DNA of 64,000 bases from Aquipseudomonas alcaligenes MRY13-0052 (GCA_000474255.1 BATO01000009.1:1-64000), one strand, 5' to 3'. Positions 37,611 to 45,481 are shown, numbered from the stretch's first letter. Program-made: numbers and translations. The notes: generated from the sequence alone by a model not told the origin.

Positions 37611-37639
37611 CGCCGCCTCAACCCTCAGGAGACAGCCTC

Positions 37640-37987
37640 ATGTACCCACAACCCCATAACGTCCATGGCGTCGAGCGCGCCTTCTCGGTCGCCGCCGGCC
37701 TGGTTTCCATCGCGTCCGGTGTGTACCGCGGCGGTGCCCCGGGGGTGATCAAGGCCCTGGGCGGTGCCGCATTGCTGCTGCGCGGGGTCAGCGGCCACTG
37801 CAGCATGAAGGGACTGGTGTTCGACCCCGATACGGAGCTGGAGTACCTGCGCCAGCGCGTGGCCGCTTTGCGCGCCGCACTGCCGCGCATCGAAGACCAC
37901 CCGCTGCGCAGCCAGCGGGCCCTGGAGGCCAAGGTCGATAACGCCGTGGAAGAGACCTTCCCTGCAAGCGACCCCATCTCGCCCTGA
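37640..37987 (+). CDS. DUF2892-like membrane protein
   Basis: A 115-residue protein with a YgaP/DUF2892-like N-terminal half: NVHGVERAFSVAAGLVSIASG and a second short hydrophobic segment ending LLLRG. A soluble helical tail follows and ends in ETFPASDPISP, a short motif frequent at C-termini of Pseudomonas stress proteins. Function unknown. It is the second gene after DUF2061. Confidence 0.82.
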   Translation: MYPQPHNVHGVERAFSVAAGLVSIASGVYRGGAPGVIKALGGAALLLRGVSGHCSMKGLVFDPDTELEYLRQRVAALRAALPRIEDHPLRSQRALEAKVDNAVEETFPASDPISP

Positions 37988-37992
37988 GCGGC

Positions 37993-38454
37993 TCAACCGT
38001 GCCGGGCCGCCCTGCCGAACAGCGCAGGGCCGGCCTCGCGCATGAAGATCTCCACGGTCTTCGGCCCGATCCCCTCGAAGGCCAGCAGCCGCTTCTCGCA
38101 CTCGGCACGGTCGGCGCTGCGCTCGACCAGGGTGCCGAGGCGGTCGCCGTATTCGTCGTGCAGCTTGCCGCACAGCTTGAGCAGGCGCTCGGCGGTGGAA
38201 TTGTCGTAGCGCACGTAGTGCGCCTGGCCGAGCATCCGCACCAGCTCGGCGTGGCTGCACTGGCCCAGCTTGCGCGGCGTATCGCGCCCGTGCTCCTCGA
38301 CTATCACCCGATAGGCCTGCACGGCGATGGCCTGCTGGATGGGCTTGCCGAACAGGAAGCTGGCGATCAGCCATTTGAACAGGGCGCTTTCCTCGGCGCG
38401 GGCCAATGCCTGGTCCAGGCCGAGCTGGTGGGCGGTGATGCGTTGGGTCGCCAT
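37993..38454 (-). CDS. Small helix-hairpin-helix protein
   Basis: Soluble protein of 153 residues. A helix-hairpin-helix motif, LLAFEGIGPKTVEIFMRE (about 122-140), resembles the DNA-binding element of HhH-GPD glycosylases. The chain is shorter than base-excision glycosylases, and I cannot identify the catalytic Asp with confidence. A DNA-repair or DNA-binding role is inferred. A GATTCCCTGAAC element lies upstream. Confidence 0.75.
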   Translation of the reverse strand: MATQRITAHQLGLDQALARAEESALFKWLIASFLFGKPIQQAIAVQAYRVIVEEHGRDTPRKLGQCSHAELVRMLGQAHYVRYDNSTAERLLKLCGKLHDEYGDRLGTLVERSADRAECEKRLLAFEGIGPKTVEIFMREAGPALFGRAARHG

Positions 38455-38508
38455 GGCGGTTACCTCGTCCGAAGGGCTTTTCTGGTCTGTCCGGCCGCCC
38501 GCTGAAAC

Positions 38509-38520
38509 GTTCAGGGAATC
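38509..38520 (-). promoter_or_regulatory. GATTCCCTGAAC element upstream of the HhH gene
   Basis: Third exact copy of the 12-base element, read on the minus strand. GAACGT would be the -35 and ACAGA, 16 bases on, a weak -10. The start codon is about 55 bases downstream. Confidence 0.45.
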
Positions 38521-38613
38521 CGCCTCGCCGGCGCCTGCGCGGGACAGTCGAAATCTGCAACTCGGGCCGCTTCCCGCGTGTCACTGATGAAACACCTGCG
38601 CTCAGGAAGCCCC

Positions 38614-38909
38614 ATGCGAACGCTCACCCGCCAGGACCTGGCCTGGCTCTGGAAATAGTCGCCGCCCCGCATTCCCGGGGGGAAGAACCGCTGCAGGCGT
38701 TGCGGCGGCTGATTGCACGAGCCCGCGCAAGCGGCGAGGGCAGTGCCGCGGAGACCGAATTGCAAAGGCTGGCCGAGCAATTGCGGGAGGCGGGGGCGGT
38801 AACGGAGGTGGTCGGTGGCACCGACCCGTTCGACGCGGGCATCGGCGCCGCCCTGAAACTGATAGAACGGCGGCTGGAGGAGCTGCGCGCGCTCCAGCCG
38901 CCGCCGTGA
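38614..38909 (+). pseudogene. Small hypothetical protein, frameshifted
   Basis: From the ATG at 38614 (AGGAAG upstream) a frame gives MRTLTRQDLAWLW and stops at about 38658. The next frame continues without a start as LEIVAAPHSRGEEPLQALRRL to 38909. One added C at GGCTCTGG joins them as ...DLAWLLEIVAAPHS..., a smooth 98-residue helical protein. If translation instead began at the TTG at 38700, a 69-residue fragment would result. No family is recognised. Confidence 0.55.
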
Positions 38910-38915
38910 GCGCCG

Positions 38916-39230
38916 CTACGGCGCGGGCTGTTCCGGCTGCGCTGCCTCCGCCTCGCGCTTCTGGCGGTAGTAGGGCTGCGGGCGGGAAAACGCTATCGGC
39001 TGTAGCCCCGTTCGATCATCCCGCAACAGGCTGATGTCCAGAATCTCCAACCCGCAGCTGGCGAGCCAGACCACTGCGGACAGGTTGCCGAGCGGCCTGG
39101 GGGGCTTGTCGCCGAAAGCGTGTTCCACCACGCAGCGGGCAGCCGTCTTGTGGTTGGGCAGATGGCCCGAGCGAATGGTGACCGACTTCTCCTGACCTTC
39201 AGCGTTGCGGTAGCTGATGAGCCAATCCAT
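38916..39230 (-). CDS. Hypothetical protein, 104 residues
   Basis: Not recognised. A soluble protein beginning MDWLISYRNAEGQEK with a Gln/Glu/Pro/Ala-rich tail. The ATG at 39230 has AGGAGGAG upstream and is preferred to one six codons earlier. It is convergent with the frameshifted small gene. Confidence 0.7.
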   Translation of the reverse strand: MDWLISYRNAEGQEKSVTIRSGHLPNHKTAARCVVEHAFGDKPPRPLGNLSAVVWLASCGLEILDISLLRDDRTGLQPIAFSRPQPYYRQKREAEAAQPEQPAP

Positions 39231-39330
39231 ATCTCCTCCTGATTGCAATGACCCACGGGAAGGGGCGGACAGCGCTATAGAGCGGAGTGGCCAGGAGAAT
39301 GTTTCAGCAAAAAAACAGACGAACCGACGA

Positions 39331-39564
39331 TCAGGATTTCGCCTCGGCCGCCTTGGCCAGCTCGTGCTCGATGCTATCGGTGATGCGCTGGATGATCTGG
39401 CTGTATTCCTTGCCCTCCACCAGCTCGCACAGCTGCATCGCCGCCGCCATGCCGATGGCCACGGAGTAGGAAATCTGCCGGGCGGGGAAGGGGCCGCCGC
39501 GCTGGGAGTCGAGGGTGGCCTGGATCGCGTCGTTGAGACGGCTCTTCATCTCGTCCTTGGTCAT
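39331..39564 (-). CDS. Hypothetical protein, 77 residues
   Basis: Not recognised. A helical soluble protein (MTKDEMKSRLNDAIQATL) with the segment YSVAIGMAAAMQLCELVEG. GGAG precedes the ATG at 39564; a longer frame to 39657 overlaps the galU promoter. It is divergent from galU. Confidence 0.7.
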   Translation of the reverse strand: MTKDEMKSRLNDAIQATLDSQRGGPFPARQISYSVAIGMAAAMQLCELVEGKEYSQIIQRITDSIEHELAKAAEAKS

Positions 39565-39627
39565 GGCGTTCTCCGCTGGCTGGGAAAACCAAGCATAGAC
39601 CGCGCCCACGCTCAGCCCATTTTCCTT

Positions 39628-39655
39628 GAACCGAGCGGCGATGCCGGCAGTCAGC
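39628..39655 (+). promoter_or_regulatory. AlgU-like promoter candidate (galU)
   Basis: GAACCG (39628-39633), a 17-base spacer and TCAGC (39651-39655), about 34 bases upstream of the galU start. Confidence 0.45.
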
Positions 39656-39688
39656 ATCTCACTGCACCCATACCAAGGAGATGCCCCG

Positions 39689-40585
39689 ATGATCAGGAAA
39701 TGCCTGTTCCCCGCCGCCGGCTATGGCACGCGCTTTCTGCCTGCCACCAAGTCGATGCCCAAGGAGATGCTCCCGGTGGTGGACACGCCGCTGATCCAGT
39801 ACGGCGTCGAGGAGGCGCTGGCGGCCGGGCTGCACCAGATCGCCATGGTCACCGGGCGTGGCAAGCGCTCGCTGGAGGACCACTTCGACATCAGCTACGA
39901 GCTGGAGCAGCAGATCAGCAACACCGACAAGGAGCGGGCCCTGGGCGGCATCCGCCGGCTGATCAGTGAATGCACCTTCTCCTATACCCGCCAGGTGGAA
40001 ATGAAGGGGCTGGGCCACGCCATCCTCTGCGGCCGCCCGCTGATCGGCGATGAAGCCTTCGCCGTGGTCCTGGCCGACGACCTGTGCCTCAACCCCGGCG
40101 GCGATGGCGTGCTCGCCCAGATGGTCCAGCTGTACAACACGTTTCGCTGCTCCATCGTCGCCATCGAAGAGGTGCCCTGGGAGGAGACTGGCAAGTACGG
40201 CATCGTCGTCGGTGATGCCCTGCGCGACGACCTGGTGCGGGTCGAGCGCATGGTGGAGAAACCCAAACCGGAGGATGCGCCCTCCAACCTGGCCATCATC
40301 GGCCGCTACATCCTCACGCCGGACATCTTCGAGCACATCGAACGCACCGCACCAGGCAAGGGCGGCGAAATCCAGATCACCGACGCGCTCATGGAGCAGG
40401 CCCGGCAGGGGTGCGTGCTGGCCTACCGCTTCAAGGGGCGGCGCTTCGACTGTGGCTCGGCGGAAGGCTATGTGGAGGCGACCAACTTCTGTTTCGAGAA
40501 CCTCCGTGGCTACCAGCGCGTGGCGAAGGCTGCCGAACCCGCGGCCAACGAACACCTGCCCGTGCAGGTCGAAGTGCCCGCCTGA
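39689..40585 (+). CDS. galU: UTP-glucose-1-phosphate uridylyltransferase
   Basis: Makes UDP-glucose from UTP and glucose 1-phosphate, feeding LPS core, exopolysaccharide and trehalose-type pathways. The 298 residues show the nucleotide-binding signature FPAAGYGTRFLPATKSMPKE, EMKGLGHAIL, and EKPKPEDAPSNLAIIGRYIL with the catalytic Lys region. AAGGAG precedes the ATG. Its place among stress genes with an AlgU-like promoter suggests a supply role for envelope polysaccharide. Confidence 0.94.
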   Translation: MIRKCLFPAAGYGTRFLPATKSMPKEMLPVVDTPLIQYGVEEALAAGLHQIAMVTGRGKRSLEDHFDISYELEQQISNTDKERALGGIRRLISECTFSYTRQVEMKGLGHAILCGRPLIGDEAFAVVLADDLCLNPGGDGVLAQMVQLYNTFRCSIVAIEEVPWEETGKYGIVVGDALRDDLVRVERMVEKPKPEDAPSNLAIIGRYILTPDIFEHIERTAPGKGGEIQITDALMEQARQGCVLAYRFKGRRFDCGSAEGYVEATNFCFENLRGYQRVAKAAEPAANEHLPVQVEVPA

Positions 40586-40599
40586 GTCCAGCGCGCCCG

Positions 40600-40851
40600 T
40601 CAGGGTTCGCGGGCGCCCGTGGCCTTGCGCTGCTCGGCCTCCAGCGCCTGCTGGATGCGTCGGTAGATCTCCTTGCGGTGCACCGGTACGGAGCGCGGCG
40701 CGCCGATGGCCATCTTCACCGAGAAGCCGCGGATCTCGGTGATGGTGATCACCACATCGTTGCCGATGTGGAACTGTTGGTCCCTCTCACAGGTGATGAT
40801 GCGCGTCCGGCCCTCGGCAGCCTGCTCGGGCGGTACCGGGGCGGGCGTCAT
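40600..40851 (-). CDS. CsrA/RsmA-family RNA-binding protein, divergent
   Basis: An 83-residue member of the CsrA family of translational regulators. The core aligns with RsmA from about residue 16: IITCERDQQFHIGNDVVITI, then IGAPRSVPVHRKEIYRRIQ, retaining the RNA-contacting Arg of VHR-EIY. It differs by a 14-residue N-terminal extension and by the first strand, where the usual Leu4 and Arg6 positions read Thr and Glu. Its start overlaps the stop of the acidic 48-residue gene. Altered RNA preference or a sequestering role is possible. Confidence 0.8.
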   Translation of the reverse strand: MTPAPVPPEQAAEGRTRIITCERDQQFHIGNDVVITITEIRGFSVKMAIGAPRSVPVHRKEIYRRIQQALEAEQRKATGAREP

Positions 40852-40994
40852 TGCGGGTCCCCCGAGCCGTCGTCGCCCTGAATGTCCGGGTCGTCCGGGT
40901 GCACCTCGGCATCGTCCTCGGGCAGCCGTTCGACGGCGGAGCCCGGGTCTTCGTTGCCGGGGTCGTTGATGGTGTCGTCCTTATCGTCCTGCAT
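40848..40994 (-). CDS. Highly acidic 48-residue protein
   Basis: A small protein (starting MQDDKDDTINDPGNEDPG) in which roughly two-fifths of the residues are Asp or Glu and only three are Lys, Arg or His. It has a GAGGA ribosome site, and its TGA overlaps the ATG of the CsrA-like gene (ATGA), so the two are translationally coupled. It has no cysteine or hydrophobic core and is presumably disordered. A DNA/RNA-mimic or antagonist role for the coupled RNA-binding protein is pure inference. Confidence 0.7.
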   Translation of the reverse strand: MQDDKDDTINDPGNEDPGSAVERLPEDDAEVHPDDPDIQGDDGSGDPQ

Positions 40995-41018
40995 GGCGTG
41001 GTCCTCGTCGTGGGGCAC

Positions 41019-41984
41019 TCAGCCATTGGCCGGGCGCGTCAGCTCCAGCACCACCGCGGCGATGCGGTCGGCCTGGGCATAAAGGGGATTGTCCAGTTCC
41101 TCGCCGAACACGTCCGGGTCCATTTCCCGATAGCGCCACGGCCAGGCATGGGCGTCGAGTAGCGGCTGGAAACTGTCGCGAAACGGGTCGCGGCCACCGA
41201 ACATCGCCACCCCCGTGTACAGCAGCAGCGAGCCACCGGGGGCGAGGCGTTCCAGCGCGGCCTCGATGATCGCCTGAGAGAGCCCGGCGCCATGCTCGCC
41301 GCCGCCATGGCGATAGGCGCGCTCCGCCGGGTCCAGCATGTAGGGCGGGTTGGCGATGATCAGGTCAAGCGGCCCGTCCACCTGGTGCAGCATGTCGCTG
41401 TGCCGCGGGATCAGGTTCGCCGCGCCGGCCAGCCGCGCATTGACGGCGGTGCAGGTCAGCGCGCGGTCGTTGATGTCCAGGGCCAGGACCTCCGCCTGGG
41501 GCTTGGCCAATGCCGCAAAGAGGGCGCCCGGGCCGGCGCCGCAGCCGATGTCGGCGATCCGCAGGGCGGTGCGCGTTTCGCCCTCCAGGTGCTGGTGCAA
41601 GGTCTGGGCGAAGCGGTAGGTATCGGGGCCGAAGAACACCGCGTCGGCATCGGTGGTCGGGTAGCGCGAGTGCACGAACAGGTGGCCGTCGAGGCTGGAC
41701 CAGCGGACGCGGCTCGACCACAGCTCGCCCTGGGCTTCCAGGGCGTCCGCGTCGCGCAGCAAGGCGAACAGCTCAGCGCCCACCAGCGACTCCCGGAAGG
41801 GGCGGCTCCAGCCGAAGACGTCCTCCAGGGTGCGCGCTTCCCGGTTGCCCGGTCGCGCATTGACGCGCTGGTGCGACAGCGGGGTGATGGTGGTGAAGCG
41901 ATAGCCGCGCTTGGCCAGCAACTGGCCCAGACGCAGCAGCGGGTGGTCGGCCGCCACGCCGAGGTGATCCAGGGGGTAATACAA
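41019..41984 (-). CDS. HemK/RsmC-type SAM methyltransferase
   Basis: Methyltransferase of 321 residues. The Rossmann domain (about 130-310) has motif I IADIGCGAGPGAL and the catalytic NPPYMLDP, typical of N-methylation of Gln, adenine or guanine. The N-terminal 120 residues are family-specific. It lies ten bases after the haem-oxygenase-like gene and 24 before the acidic gene, all on the minus strand, so it belongs to the same operon. Confidence 0.85.
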   Translation of the reverse strand: MYYPLDHLGVAADHPLLRLGQLLAKRGYRFTTITPLSHQRVNARPGNREARTLEDVFGWSRPFRESLVGAELFALLRDADALEAQGELWSSRVRWSSLDGHLFVHSRYPTTDADAVFFGPDTYRFAQTLHQHLEGETRTALRIADIGCGAGPGALFAALAKPQAEVLALDINDRALTCTAVNARLAGAANLIPRHSDMLHQVDGPLDLIIANPPYMLDPAERAYRHGGGEHGAGLSQAIIEAALERLAPGGSLLLYTGVAMFGGRDPFRDSFQPLLDAHAWPWRYREMDPDVFGEELDNPLYAQADRIAAVVLELTRPANG

Positions 41985-41994
41985 GGTGCGCTCC

Positions 41995-43407
41995 TCAGCG
42001 GGTCAGTTCGGAGAACAGCCGGGTGGCGAGCAGCCCGGCCGGCGTCCAGTGGGTGGCGGGGCCCTGCAGCTCGATCAGCCGCGCTTCGTAACGGGCTTCG
42101 TCAAGCCGCTGCAGCTCGTCCAGCAGTTGGCGCTGCTCGGGGTTTTCCCGGGGTTGCAGCGAGGGGCGCTGGCGCTCCTGGGAGGGCATGTGCGGCTGCC
42201 GGTGGCGGCTGCGGAACACGCCGTTGCGGGACAGCGCGCCCGTGCCGGGGCGCTCCCAGGTGCCGGCGATCCAGTCATGCAGCAGGTGCTGCTCGTAGAG
42301 CGAGAACACGCCGAACATCGCCGCGCGCTCACCCTGCACCAGTTGCCAGAAGCGGCTCTCGGCGGGGTCGTGGTGGCGGCGTATCCAGCCCCGGCGTTGC
42401 AGCGCCGAGAGGAAGCCGGCGATGCCTTCGTCGGCGCCGAGCCACTGGTTGACGGTGCGCCCTTCGATGCGGCAGTAGTCGGAGTGCACCTGCCCGGCGA
42501 CGCCGCGCTTGCGCTCGAACATCTCCAGCAGCTCGCGCTCCAGGTCGAAGTCGGCGATCACCGCGCGGGAGCCCAGGCCCAGGTCGTTGAGGCGATAGCC
42601 GAGGCTGACGCGGCGGTAGAAGTCCTCGGCGTCGGCCACCAGTGGGTGGTTGTCCAGCACCGCCTGCACGGCCCTGTGCGCATGGCCGGTGGCGCTGTTG
42701 TCGATGGTCACGTGGAGCTGGAAGTAGTACGGGTCGATGTCCAGCTCGTCGAGCTCGAAGGCACTGATCAGCAGGTGCAGCGGCAGCTGTTCGTAGCCCA
42801 GGTTGTAGCCGATGACCTCCGGCAGGAACTCCTCGGCCAGGGCGCCGAGCGCGAGCTGGGTGGCGCCCTGCAGGTAGTGCGCATCGTCCAGCCCGGTGAG
42901 GTCGTCGCAGCCGTGGCTGGCGAGCAGGCGGCGGTACAGCAGCACATGGTTCTGCGCGGCCACGCCATCGCCCAGCTCCTCGAGAAAGGTGCGCACCAGC
43001 GGTGTAAAACGGGTGTCGCGCCAGTGGCGCAGGGTGCCGTGGAGCCAGGCGCCATCCACCAGCTTGGTGGGCGCTACGCCACGGAGGAAGTACAGCGCAT
43101 GGGCGCGGTCGCCGAAGTAGCGGCGGCCCGCACCGTTGCGGCGCTCTTCCAGGTAAGCCGCGTATTGGTGGGTGACCTGGGCGGCGTTGCGGCGGGACCA
43201 GGCCGCCAGGTCGGCGGGCTCGCCCGGCAGGTCGCAAGGCAGCGCGGCGGCCTGCCGCAGTTGTTCGTGAAGGAAGGCCCGCGCATCGTCCAGGTTCTCC
43301 GCGGGCTGTTGCAGCAGCTCCTGATACAGGCGCTGGGCGGGGCCGAGCGGAGCCATGGCCAGGGGCACATCGGCCTGGGTGGTATCGACTGGGCTGAGAA
43401 CGGACAT
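41995..43407 (-). CDS. Iron-containing redox enzyme family protein (haem-oxygenase-like fold)
   Basis: A 470-residue protein of the haem-oxygenase-like di-iron (HDO) group. The central helical domain (about 120-350) contains His/Glu-rich helices such as LGALAEEFLPEVIGYNLGYE and FQLHVTIDNSATGHAHRAV, likely metal ligands. Flanking domains have no assignment. The true start is the ATG at 43407 with GGAG nine bases upstream; a longer frame overlaps the divergent gene. It heads a four-gene operon ending in the CsrA-like gene. Confidence 0.82.
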   Translation of the reverse strand: MSVLSPVDTTQADVPLAMAPLGPAQRLYQELLQQPAENLDDARAFLHEQLRQAAALPCDLPGEPADLAAWSRRNAAQVTHQYAAYLEERRNGAGRRYFGDRAHALYFLRGVAPTKLVDGAWLHGTLRHWRDTRFTPLVRTFLEELGDGVAAQNHVLLYRRLLASHGCDDLTGLDDAHYLQGATQLALGALAEEFLPEVIGYNLGYEQLPLHLLISAFELDELDIDPYYFQLHVTIDNSATGHAHRAVQAVLDNHPLVADAEDFYRRVSLGYRLNDLGLGSRAVIADFDLERELLEMFERKRGVAGQVHSDYCRIEGRTVNQWLGADEGIAGFLSALQRRGWIRRHHDPAESRFWQLVQGERAAMFGVFSLYEQHLLHDWIAGTWERPGTGALSRNGVFRSRHRQPHMPSQERQRPSLQPRENPEQRQLLDELQRLDEARYEARLIELQGPATHWTPAGLLATRLFSELTR

Positions 43408-43601
43408 CGGCAGTTTCTCCGGAACGGGCAGGACCTCGCGAAGCGGGCGCTTCGCTGCTCTCGTACGGGCGCTTTTGCACCTCTTGGTTGTGAGGGGGCC
43501 AGGCCGGAAAAGATTCCGACTTATTTCGCCAGGCGAAACGACTGGAACCGGGCGGGGGCGACGGGCGTCCTCTTGGGATGCATCACTGAAGGAGAATGCT
43601 G

Positions 43602-44747
43602 ATGGCAACCGATTCGCCGGGTGGCTTCGGGATAGAAGAGGAGTACTTCATCACCGACCTCGCGACGCGCGGGCTGGCCCGGCGCTCGGTGCAACGCTAC
43701 GTCGACGCCTGCCGGCAAGCGCTGGGCGAGCGGCTGGCGACCGAGATGTTCACCACCCAGATCGAGATCGCCACACCGGTGCTGTACCGCCTGGACGACG
43801 CCCGCGACTGCGTGGCCGGCGTACGCGCCACGCTCGACACGCTGGGGCGCCCGCACGGGCTGGGCATCCTCGCGGTGGGCACCCATCCCCTGGGCGGCTG
43901 GCGCCAGCAGAGGAGCAGCGCGCCGGCCCGTTACCAGCAGCTGTTCGACGATCATCAACTGGTGGCCAGGCGCAGCGTGCTGTCCGGCCTGCACGTGCAC
44001 GTGGGCATCGCCGAGGGGCTGGACCGCATCCGGGTGATGAACCGGGTCACGCCCTGGCTGCCATTGCTGCTGGTGCTCAGCGCCTCCTCGCCGTTCTGGG
44101 AGGGGCGCCCATCCGGGTTGCTGAGCTATCGCCAGGCGGCCTGCGGGGAATGGCCGCGCATGGGCATACCCGATCACTTCACCGACGAGGCGGCCTATGA
44201 CGATTACCGGCGGTTACTCCTGGGCTCCGGGCTGATCCGCACCGAGGCCGATGTCTGGTGGGCGCTGCGGCCTTCCGCGCGCTTCCCCACGCTGGAGCTG
44301 CGCATCGCCGATGCCTGCCCGCGGCTCGATGATGTGCTGTGCATCGCCGGGCTGTTCCGTGCCATGGTGGCGGTCGCCTCCCAGGGCGACGAGCCCCATT
44401 GGGTGAGCGACCCGCTGACGCGCCTGATCACCCGTGAGAACCATTGGCAGGCCATGCGCCATGGTCGCCACGGGCGCTTCGTCGACCCGCACACGCGTGT
44501 CGTCACCGGTTTCGGGGACTGGCTGGAGTCGGTGCTCGGGCCGGTCGGCGAACAGGCGCGGGCCGTGGGCGACGAGGCGGCGCTGAGCCGGGCGCGATGG
44601 TTGGCCGAGGCGGGCAGCGCGGCGGAGTTCCAGCTCGGGTTCTATCAGCGCAGGAGAGGCGAGGGGCGGAGCGGACGGCAGGCCCTGGCGGACCTGGTGG
44701 ATGCGTTGCGGCGGCAGATGGGCCTCGAAGGCGGCGAGGCGGTTTGA
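43602..44747 (+). CDS. YbdK-type carboxylate-amine ligase
   Basis: Member of the GCS2 glutamate-cysteine ligase-like family (weak glutamate-cysteine ligase activity in E. coli YbdK), 381 residues. Family segments are FGIEEEYFITD at the N-terminus, QIEIATPVL, HVHVGI, and RFPTLELRIADACP. The ATG at 43602 has AAGGAG at proper distance; an ATG six bases earlier is possible. It is divergent from the redox-enzyme operon. A weak AlgU-like arrangement (GAACCG-N17-TCCTC) lies at 43545-43572. Confidence 0.88.
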   Translation: MATDSPGGFGIEEEYFITDLATRGLARRSVQRYVDACRQALGERLATEMFTTQIEIATPVLYRLDDARDCVAGVRATLDTLGRPHGLGILAVGTHPLGGWRQQRSSAPARYQQLFDDHQLVARRSVLSGLHVHVGIAEGLDRIRVMNRVTPWLPLLLVLSASSPFWEGRPSGLLSYRQAACGEWPRMGIPDHFTDEAAYDDYRRLLLGSGLIRTEADVWWALRPSARFPTLELRIADACPRLDDVLCIAGLFRAMVAVASQGDEPHWVSDPLTRLITRENHWQAMRHGRHGRFVDPHTRVVTGFGDWLESVLGPVGEQARAVGDEAALSRARWLAEAGSAAEFQLGFYQRRRGEGRSGRQALADLVDALRRQMGLEGGEAV

Positions 44748-44748
44748 G

Positions 44749-44787
44749 GTCTAGCCCCGGCTTCGCCTGAGCGAAGCCCGGGCTGCG
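44749..44787. terminator. Hairpin between convergent genes
   Basis: AGCCCCGGCTTCGC and GCGAAGCCCGGGCT pair imperfectly between the convergent ligase and KGG genes. There is no T-run, so this is a bidirectional terminator candidate or a small repeat. Confidence 0.45.
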
Positions 44788-44796
44788 TACTACGAC

Positions 44797-44967
44797 TTAC
44801 GCGTTACGGTTGCCACCGCTGCTCTGGCCGCCTTTGCGGCCCGCTTCGGAGGCTTTCTCGCGGTCATTGGCGAAGTTGTTGCCGCCGCTGCTCTGGCCAC
44901 CCTTGCGGCCGGCTTCGGAGGCTTTTTCACGGTCGTTGCTGAAGTTGCCGGGGTTCTTGTTGCTCAT
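44797..44967 (-). CDS. KGG-repeat stress protein
   Basis: A 56-residue hydrophilic protein made of two almost identical 23-residue repeats, each N(F)-NDREKASEAGRKGGQSSGG. This is the KGG (con-10/GsiB-like) motif found in general-stress and desiccation proteins. AGGAG lies eight bases before the ATG at 44967. An AlgU-like promoter is at 45012-45038. Confidence 0.9.
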   Translation of the reverse strand: MSNKNPGNFSNDREKASEAGRKGGQSSGGNNFANDREKASEAGRKGGQSSGGNRNA

Positions 44968-45011
44968 GGTGGTGCTCCTTTCAGGCAGGCCGGGATTGGC
45001 CCTACCTGAAC

Positions 45012-45038
45012 TCTGAACGGCGCCCGGCGCAATTGTTC
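45012..45038 (-). promoter_or_regulatory. AlgU-like promoter candidate (KGG gene)
   Basis: On the minus strand GAACAA (45033-45038), a 16-base spacer and TCAGA (45012-45016), four of five matches to the TCTGA -10. It lies about 45 bases upstream of the start. Confidence 0.5.
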
Positions 45039-45156
45039 GCCTCGCCTCGCGCTTCGCTAAGCGATTGATCGACAAACGGTTTTCATGATGACTCGGCGAT
45101 GGCGCGGTGATGTTCGCGCGGTGGCCAAGACCTGCCCTGGCGGCTTTTCAGGGCCC

Positions 45157-45192
45157 GATTCCCTGAACCTGTGGGTTGGCAGGCTCTTCCAA
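45157..45192 (+). promoter_or_regulatory. AlgU-like promoter with GATTCCCTGAAC element (PLDc_N gene)
   Basis: GATTCCCTGAAC (45157-45168) with GAACCT (45165-45170), then 16 bases and TTCCAA (45187-45192). It is nearly the same layout as at 37232-37268, ahead of an unrelated gene. Confidence 0.55.
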
Positions 45193-45256
45193 TGTTGCAA
45201 GGGGGAGCGCTGTGCGCGGCGGCTCCCCGTCATCGCCAGCACTGGAGGAGACGACC

Positions 45257-45481
45257 ATGTCCGCACCCTTTTCCTATTTCTGGATCGCCATGGCGGCGAT
45301 CCTGATCCTGCTCGATATCTGGGCCATCATCAGCGTCTTCCGCAGCGACAAGACCGTGGGCACCAAGGCGCTCTGGGCCCTGGGCATCTCGCTGTTCCCC
45401 ATACTCGGCCTGGTCTACTGGGGCATCGCCGGGCCACGGGGCGTGGTGGAGGGGCCGTCGTCGCCGGAGCACAGCAAGTAG
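45257..45481 (+). CDS. PLDc_N-type small membrane protein
   Basis: A 74-residue inner-membrane protein with two transmembrane segments (about 8-28 and 40-60) and the PLDc_N pattern DIWAIISVFRSDKT-TKALWALGISLFPILGLVYWG. It has no phospholipase catalytic domain; such free-standing forms are of unknown function. GGAGGAG precedes the ATG. Confidence 0.85.
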   Translation: MSAPFSYFWIAMAAILILLDIWAIISVFRSDKTVGTKALWALGISLFPILGLVYWGIAGPRGVVEGPSSPEHSK

